Source of the DNA: Bacteroidales bacterium
Lineage (GTDB): Bacteria > Bacteroidota > Bacteroidia > Bacteroidales > UBA932
Length of the DNA: 64,000 bases
Assembly: GCA_017452265.1 (NCBI GenBank)
Contig: JAFTMS010000019.1
Span: 151,844 to 215,843, forward strand
Direction: 5' to 3'
A program made the position numbers and the translations under genes. The notes beneath the pieces were generated by a model, which was given only the letters and a program-made list of their open reading frames with translations, had not been told where the DNA came from and searched no databases. Shown here in pieces: positions 56,038 to 61,089 of the stretch (position 1 is its first letter; every line of letters starts with the position of its first letter).

Positions 56038-56493
56038 ATGGCTGAATTCAACATAAATAAATTATCCGAAAAGGATATAATAAATGCATATCGCTTCATT
56101 TATATTTTTGAGAATGAGGTTTATGCAAACTACGGAACATTTGATTTTAACTGTCCCGAAATCAACAATTTCTGCCAAGAACATAGAATCAAGAAAAAGG
56201 ATAAAAGAAACTCAAAACCAAGCGATAATTACTTTTGGTTTGATTCAATAAAAATACAAGGTGCATTGAACAATGACTATGCTCATAATTTTCTCAGACA
56301 TGTCAGAAATGCCATTGCTCATGGTAATTTCAAGAAAGTCAGAGGTAAGAAGCCATGCTATATAATTGAAGATTATAACAAGAACAATGTTAAAACGATG
56401 TTTGGCAAAATTCACGCTGACTTATTTTGGAAATACCTAAGCATCGTGCTACATACTTCCAAGGCGATTAACAAGAATATAACTTTCAAATAA
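56038..56493 (+). CDS. HEPN-family protein, putative RNase
   Basis: The 151-residue product is helical and contains HVRNAIAHGNF with Arg90 and His95, the R-x4-H signature of HEPN ribonucleases; RNAIAHG also fits the RNxxxHG pattern of DUF4209-like and pEK499_p136-like HEPN proteins. HEPN proteins serve as toxins or abortive-infection effectors, or as RNA-processing enzymes. A preceding zinc-ribbon gene and a structured RNA recall RNA-associated HEPN systems, but no antitoxin (MNT or other) is evident. It is 8 bases ahead of the lipoprotein gene. Confidence 0.8.
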   Translation: MAEFNINKLSEKDIINAYRFIYIFENEVYANYGTFDFNCPEINNFCQEHRIKKKDKRNSKPSDNYFWFDSIKIQGALNNDYAHNFLRHVRNAIAHGNFKKVRGKKPCYIIEDYNKNNVKTMFGKIHADLFWKYLSIVLHTSKAINKNITFK

Positions 56494-56501
56494 AATACAT
56501 T

Positions 56502-58142
56502 ATGAAAATATCTAAATTATTCGGATCGGCATTATTCGCGATCTCATTGTGCGTCTCTGCATGTGATGAAATCGGAACCCAAGCAGTGCTAAACACTGAG
56601 CCTTCTATAAGACCTCAGAAGATAGATATGACTGGGGTTCAAGGTTTTGCTATAGTGGAGAACACCTCTAATGCTCCACGCACAAAGGCAGACATAAATG
56701 GTGATGGAGTAGATGATGATATGCCTAATGGTAATGGAGGTGAGGCAGTGACCACCTCTCCATATGCCCTATATACTATTGATGAAAACGGAGAACTTCA
56801 TGCCTCAATATTCTATTTTGAGGTAGTGCCATCTGAAGATGGTAGTACAGACGTTTCCAACACCGAAGTGTTGAAAGAAATTTCCAACGCTCTTCAGATC
56901 GTGCCATCCCTTGTGACTGACTTAGGTAAATATATTCTCTTTTCAGGATGTGAATACCATATTGTGGATACAGAGATTTCAGATGAAGCAAGAGCTATCT
57001 GTGAATCATTCATCCAAAATAACATGTGGGGGCATAGGGTCTATATGATAAGAAAGTCTGATGGTGCTTTGTTTGATCTTTCTAATCAGTCAATATTTAC
57101 ATATTCATATATGGAACCTATTGACGAATTTATGGGCATTTACAACCACTGGTTTAGTCCTCAATATGTCAACTATAATGCTTTGAATCAGTACATACCG
57201 ACTTATAGGTACATGATTTCACCTAAAGGAAACCTATTTGCTCAATCATGTTGCGATGATCATATTTCTCAAATTGTTGATAACGGTGATGCTATAGATT
57301 TAAAGCAACTGTCCCAAGATTATGATATAAATTCCTTACCTCGTTTTATAGTTGATAAGAGTGAAAACATTTATTTATATTATGATTTAGGGATTTATAG
57401 GAACATTGATATTTATTTCTCTGATGGAGGATTTGACTCTATTGACATTACTTCTGATTGTCATATGTTTTTTGATATGAAAGTTGATAACAATGGTGGT
57501 GCATATATATTCTTTTTGGAAAATCATGATTCAGGCCCCTATATTAAAGCAGGAATATTATCGAATGGTAAGTACGTGGAGTCCAGTGGGATATCAATAC
57601 CAGGCTATACCCATACTCCGTACGCAACATATGGTGGTGATCCAGTAATTTATCCTCATTATATTGGTTTTTCAAATGGAGATTTTAAATGGTTTTTATC
57701 ACAGGAATTCTGGAGCGACTATTATAATAATGAGCCTACAAAAACTTTTAAAACAATTACATACAATAAGGATAGTGATGAATGGATACTAAAAGATTTG
57801 CCTAAAGAATTATATGACTTATTAACAAAAAGATATGATTCATTACTATGTGGAATAAAATCATATGGAGTTAACGTAAGCAGCAATCTTATTGAAGTAA
57901 GTGAGATAGATATAGAGAATGAAAGTTCTCGTCAATACACCTTCAATATAGATTTGTCTTTTATAAAATCACAACGTTATATAGCAACTACTTTAAATGG
58001 ATCGCCCTATCTTATCATTAACGGCAAAAATTCAGATAGTGGAGCTAATATTTCACTTAAGATAAACCTTACCAATGGTGAAAACAATTCTACATTTGCC
58101 CCAGATGGTAGAAATGTAGTTTCGTTCTATAGAATCAATTAG
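56502..58142 (+). CDS. Large surface lipoprotein of unknown function
   Basis: The 546-residue product has a lipoprotein signal (MKISKLFGSALFAISLCVSAC, split before the Cys) and a low-complexity Asp/Gly/Asn stretch after it (ADINGDGVDDDMPNGNGGE). A strand-rich, aromatic-rich body follows in which short segments of the type NIYLYYDLGIYRN and GGAYIFFLENHDSG recur, suggestive of a beta-propeller or repeat fold. The gene is strongly AT-rich compared with the chromosomal genes. Function is unknown; a surface receptor or exclusion factor carried as island cargo is speculation. Confidence 0.75.
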   Translation: MKISKLFGSALFAISLCVSACDEIGTQAVLNTEPSIRPQKIDMTGVQGFAIVENTSNAPRTKADINGDGVDDDMPNGNGGEAVTTSPYALYTIDENGELHASIFYFEVVPSEDGSTDVSNTEVLKEISNALQIVPSLVTDLGKYILFSGCEYHIVDTEISDEARAICESFIQNNMWGHRVYMIRKSDGALFDLSNQSIFTYSYMEPIDEFMGIYNHWFSPQYVNYNALNQYIPTYRYMISPKGNLFAQSCCDDHISQIVDNGDAIDLKQLSQDYDINSLPRFIVDKSENIYLYYDLGIYRNIDIYFSDGGFDSIDITSDCHMFFDMKVDNNGGAYIFFLENHDSGPYIKAGILSNGKYVESSGISIPGYTHTPYATYGGDPVIYPHYIGFSNGDFKWFLSQEFWSDYYNNEPTKTFKTITYNKDSDEWILKDLPKELYDLLTKRYDSLLCGIKSYGVNVSSNLIEVSEIDIENESSRQYTFNIDLSFIKSQRYIATTLNGSPYLIINGKNSDSGANISLKINLTNGENNSTFAPDGRNVVSFYRIN

Positions 58143-58161
58143 AGAATCTTTCTAAATTTGA

Positions 58162-58195
58162 AAAGCCAACCTACCTTTTGCGGTAAGTTGGCTTT
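58162..58195. terminator. Terminator after the lipoprotein gene
   Basis: AAAGCCAACCTACC and GGTAAGTTGGCTTT pair at most positions (G-U and A-U included) around a short loop, with A-rich and T-rich flanks, between convergent genes. Confidence 0.8.
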
Positions 58196-58200
58196 CAGTT

Positions 58201-58389
58201 TTAGAACATTCTCTTTGGTAGAAAATAGGTTTTCAGGACTTTATAAGGAATCGCTTTGTAGGTGTTTTCAGTGATCACAGTTTCCTTAACATCATCGAGA
58301 ATGTAGGTTACAGGTCTGTTCAGTTCCTCGAAAATCCTCTTTGGCTTGTCTGCCTGCCTCTTTCTTTTCTTTAATTTCTTGCTATCCAT
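58201..58389 (-). CDS. Small basic protein of unknown function
   Basis: The 62-residue product is highly basic at the N-terminus (SKKLKKRKRQADKPKR), followed by a strand-like segment PVTYILDDVKETVI. It has a good ATG, ends just inside the convergent terminator, and is the only minus-strand gene of the island. It may bind nucleic acid. It could instead be a chance ORF; size and composition alone do not settle it. Confidence 0.5.
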   Translation of the reverse strand: MDSKKLKKRKRQADKPKRIFEELNRPVTYILDDVKETVITENTYKAIPYKVLKTYFLPKRMF

Positions 58390-58830
58390 AATTCAAAAAT
58401 TTTTGAGTGAAACATAAATTCATATACTCAATTATATGAAGCATTACAGTTCTCTCAAAATAGGAGATACAGAATGTTGAATAGTGAGCAGAATGAGATC
58501 ATATTTGCCATTTTTCTGAGGACTGGAAGGCTACTCTAAATGGAAATACATAGCAAGTCAAATTGTAGAAACAAATGCTGTTGGTGCATGAAAATCACAT
58601 AGGATATAATTGGATAATAGCCACAAAACAGCTATCTTTGTGTTGGATATAGGAAAATATAACTGATTGAATATCAACCATATTATATTAAGTTTAACCC
58701 AATATCTACTGACATATACATGTTAGCAAACCTGTTAACATAAACGAGGAAGTCTTGATTTTCAACATTGATTATCGCAAGGGTGAGCAGAAAAACAACA
58801 CCCATAAACAATGAATAATCAATGAGTTAA
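58390..58830. other. Gene-free right end of the island
   Basis: No convincing coding frame was found. TGTTAGCA and TGTTAACA lie close together at about 58721-58742, resembling TGTTAGCA repeats beside the integrase start (48367-48400). They are candidate integrase arm sites. The rest is AT-rich with no clear structure. Confidence 0.45.
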
Positions 58831-58935
58831 GGGATAGCTCAGCTGGTAGTCTACAAATGCGCCAGCATTTGGAGACCGAAGAGAGCAGCGGGGTTCATAA
58901 TCATGAGGTCCGCAGTTCAATCCTGCGTCCCGCTA
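58831..58935 (+). pseudogene. tRNA-like mosaic at the right junction
   Basis: GGGATAGCTCAGCTGGT (58831-58847) matches bases 48203-48219 of tRNA-Met. A 46-base foreign insert follows, and then the tRNA resumes at the anticodon loop (58894) and runs to its 3' end at 58935. The insert carries a hairpin: GTCT-A-CAAATGC, loop GCCA, GCATTTG-G-AGAC. The 5' acceptor strand is incomplete, so a working tRNA is unlikely. Confidence 0.75.
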
Positions 58936-58957
58936 CTTGAAAATCAAGCACTTACGA
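58894..58957 (+). repeat. attR: right 64-bp direct repeat
   Basis: Exact copy of 48232-48295, again followed by a terminator (TTCGTGAGTGC then TTTTTT), so the displaced tRNA-Met 3' end and its downstream region survive here. Confidence 0.95.
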
Positions 58958-59172
58958 TTCTTTCGTGAGTGCTTTTTTCTTTGTAGGGAACTTTAGGGGA
59001 ACTTGAAATTCTGGAATTTTATTTGGTTTTCAGTAATTTCACAGGGATTTTGCTGGTTTCATAGATTTGATTTCAGGGAGATATGAATTAGAGAAAATCA
59101 TTAGATTGGCGTCTACGAAACAAACAATACACACAGAAAGAGTCGCAATCTTCCGCGCTACATGTCATATAT
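58958..59172. other. Gap right of the island
   Basis: Holds the second half of the duplicated terminator (to about 58988) and then about 180 bases in which I see no gene or clear structure. Confidence 0.5.
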
Positions 59173-60936
59173 CTACTCTGCATCTTTGAACTTTGCAAGT
59201 CTTAAAACACAAAATACTACAAGAGTAGCAACTTTTTCAGTATAATGGACTGGTGTATAGAATCCATGTGCCACATTATTTCTAACATTGAGACAATTTG
59301 CGATATTAGTAAACACATACTGGAAAAGCATCAAGTCATCATCATCAAATGTTTTATAAAAGGCTTCCTTGATTTTACTCGAATCATTTTGATCATCAAA
59401 TCTGATTAATTTTTCAAGTGTAGCCGTATGCGATCCATCATCTTTAAAAATCGTGAGATTTGCTCCGTTAATTTGAAGTATTTCTCGTAAGATACCTTCA
59501 AATTTAGGCACTAAAACATCAACACAAACTCTCCAGTCTGGTGCCTTACCTTGCTTTACCGCTTTTATCTGTTTAAAGAATTCCTCTAGGCCTATATCTA
59601 TCATTGACAGCCATGTGTATGTTATTTGTATTCCATTTATATGTCTGATTCTTTCTACACCAAATGAGGTATGCTGATTTAAAAAGTTATATAATCTTCT
59701 ATAACTCAATCGCTTCTTCTCCATACTTTGAATTATGCTATGTAAAATGAGTGGAAGATAAATATTGTCGATCATAACATTATATGACCAGAAACACATA
59801 TAATGATTATGTTCGATGATTTTACTGTTATTATTAATATCTTTCTGCTCCTCCACGAAATCCTTCAAATATTCTGGATTCTGCATCCCATTGGTTATAT
59901 TATTTACAACTTGCGATGGAATACTAAAATCACATCCATAAACTAGGCAATATGAAGCAACTGAGGACGAAATAGTAGAAAATGTATCTATTGTCCGCTC
60001 CATTGCATCAAGAACCTCTTCTGTAATTTTCCCTTGTATGCGAATAGTAGGGAACACTAACTTAGAACTATTTTCTCGAAACAGTTTTGCTGCATAATTT
60101 AGTTTTTTATGATTCCCAGCTTGTTTGTAATAATTAATCGCTCGTTTAAGTATTGTCTCATTTTGATGAGGTATCATAAGGTTATTCTCATCATCAGGAA
60201 TCAGCATGGATATTTGACAATCTCCCAATTGCTCATAAACTTGAGAAATCAGTGATTTATATGCTATATTATTCTGATATTTCCTAGCATATATCAACGC
60301 CAATTCAAGGCATCTTTCTTTATATGCGTTATCAGATTGTCTCTTTGCAACCTCAATAAGCAATTTGAGTAATTCAGAAGTTTCTTTGTGCGACGGTTTA
60401 AACAAATGATATTTCTCACTAATATTCAAAACACAAAACCTCAGTTTATCACAAGTGCTGTCATCACAAACGATATCCTTAACATATCCCCTAAGATTAT
60501 CTACTCGATGTTTTCTTTTAGTTGATATGGCAATTATGGATTCTATCGAATCTACTATTACAGTGCTATAGCAGTCAAGTCTTTTACTTGACATAGCCAT
60601 ATAATAGCAATCAATAGATTTAATATGAAAAGAACTTCGGCTAACCAACAAAGACAAAGCGTAATAATACTTTGCTTTCAGAATATTATTATTTGTTTGT
60701 TCCACTCTCTCTTGAAGGTAAGAACAAACCAAATCTTTATGAGCACTAAATTTTTCAGTAAAATACTCCGATGATGCAGAATCTAGTCTAAGGGAACATA
60801 AAATATTATGCTCACAACAAATTTTGATTCTATCATCAAAGTCGTTTATCTCTTCTATGCTTGGGAATACATTCCAAAATTTATCCTCAAGGATCTCAAT
60901 ATCAGAATAGAATCTATTTAGAACTGAATCATTCAT
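59173..60936 (-). CDS. DUF4209/HEPN-like protein of unknown function
   Basis: The 587-residue product is helix-rich and soluble. Near the C-terminus it contains VRNNVAHGFY, with Arg552 and His557, matching the RNxxxHG motif of DUF4209 and the R-x4-H HEPN signature. The N-terminal 300 residues look like helical repeats (LELALIYARKYQNNIAYKSL). HEPN proteins of this architecture occur in defence regions. It is separated from the restriction-methylase gene by about 150 bases on the same strand and has its own promoter box. The ATG at 60936 is chosen over a TTG 24 bases upstream. Confidence 0.75.
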   Translation of the reverse strand: MNDSVLNRFYSDIEILEDKFWNVFPSIEEINDFDDRIKICCEHNILCSLRLDSASSEYFTEKFSAHKDLVCSYLQERVEQTNNNILKAKYYYALSLLVSRSSFHIKSIDCYYMAMSSKRLDCYSTVIVDSIESIIAISTKRKHRVDNLRGYVKDIVCDDSTCDKLRFCVLNISEKYHLFKPSHKETSELLKLLIEVAKRQSDNAYKERCLELALIYARKYQNNIAYKSLISQVYEQLGDCQISMLIPDDENNLMIPHQNETILKRAINYYKQAGNHKKLNYAAKLFRENSSKLVFPTIRIQGKITEEVLDAMERTIDTFSTISSSVASYCLVYGCDFSIPSQVVNNITNGMQNPEYLKDFVEEQKDINNNSKIIEHNHYMCFWSYNVMIDNIYLPLILHSIIQSMEKKRLSYRRLYNFLNQHTSFGVERIRHINGIQITYTWLSMIDIGLEEFFKQIKAVKQGKAPDWRVCVDVLVPKFEGILREILQINGANLTIFKDDGSHTATLEKLIRFDDQNDSSKIKEAFYKTFDDDDLMLFQYVFTNIANCLNVRNNVAHGFYTPVHYTEKVATLVVFCVLRLAKFKDAE

Positions 60937-60957
60937 TATCCATTGTGTAACAACAAC

Positions 60958-60965
60958 CAAAGATA
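60958..60965 (-). promoter_or_regulatory. -7 promoter box of the DUF4209-like gene
   Basis: TATCTTTG on the minus strand matches the TAnnTTTG consensus and lies 22 bases before the chosen ATG; a -33 element is not clear. Confidence 0.5.
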
Positions 60966-61089
60966 GTAAAAGACTCTAAAATATCACGAATCTTATTGTC
61001 CGTAATATTACTATATCCAATGGTGATATTATCATATACAGATATTATAGCTATTGTTTACGTTTTAACTACCATATTATAAACCTAAT

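Larger units (their letters stand above)
48232..58957 (+). mobile_element. About 10.7-kb integrated genomic island in tRNA-Met
   Basis: The island is bounded by exact 64-bp repeats of the tRNA-Met 3' part. A tyrosine integrase lies directly inside the left end, and the base composition is visibly more AT-rich than the flanking purine and mannan genes. Contents in order: integrase, two unknown proteins, winged-helix protein, DUF3871, RadC-like, short recombinase, structured RNA, zinc ribbon, HEPN protein, lipoprotein, small basic protein. No relaxase, coupling protein or phage structural gene is seen, so any transfer would depend on a helper. The repeats themselves show site-specific integration; how the element moves is inference. 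Confidence 0.88.

Noticed and set aside
48232-58957. Prophage or conjugative element
   Set aside because: No capsid, tail, terminase, relaxase or transfer genes are seen; a small integrative island fits better.
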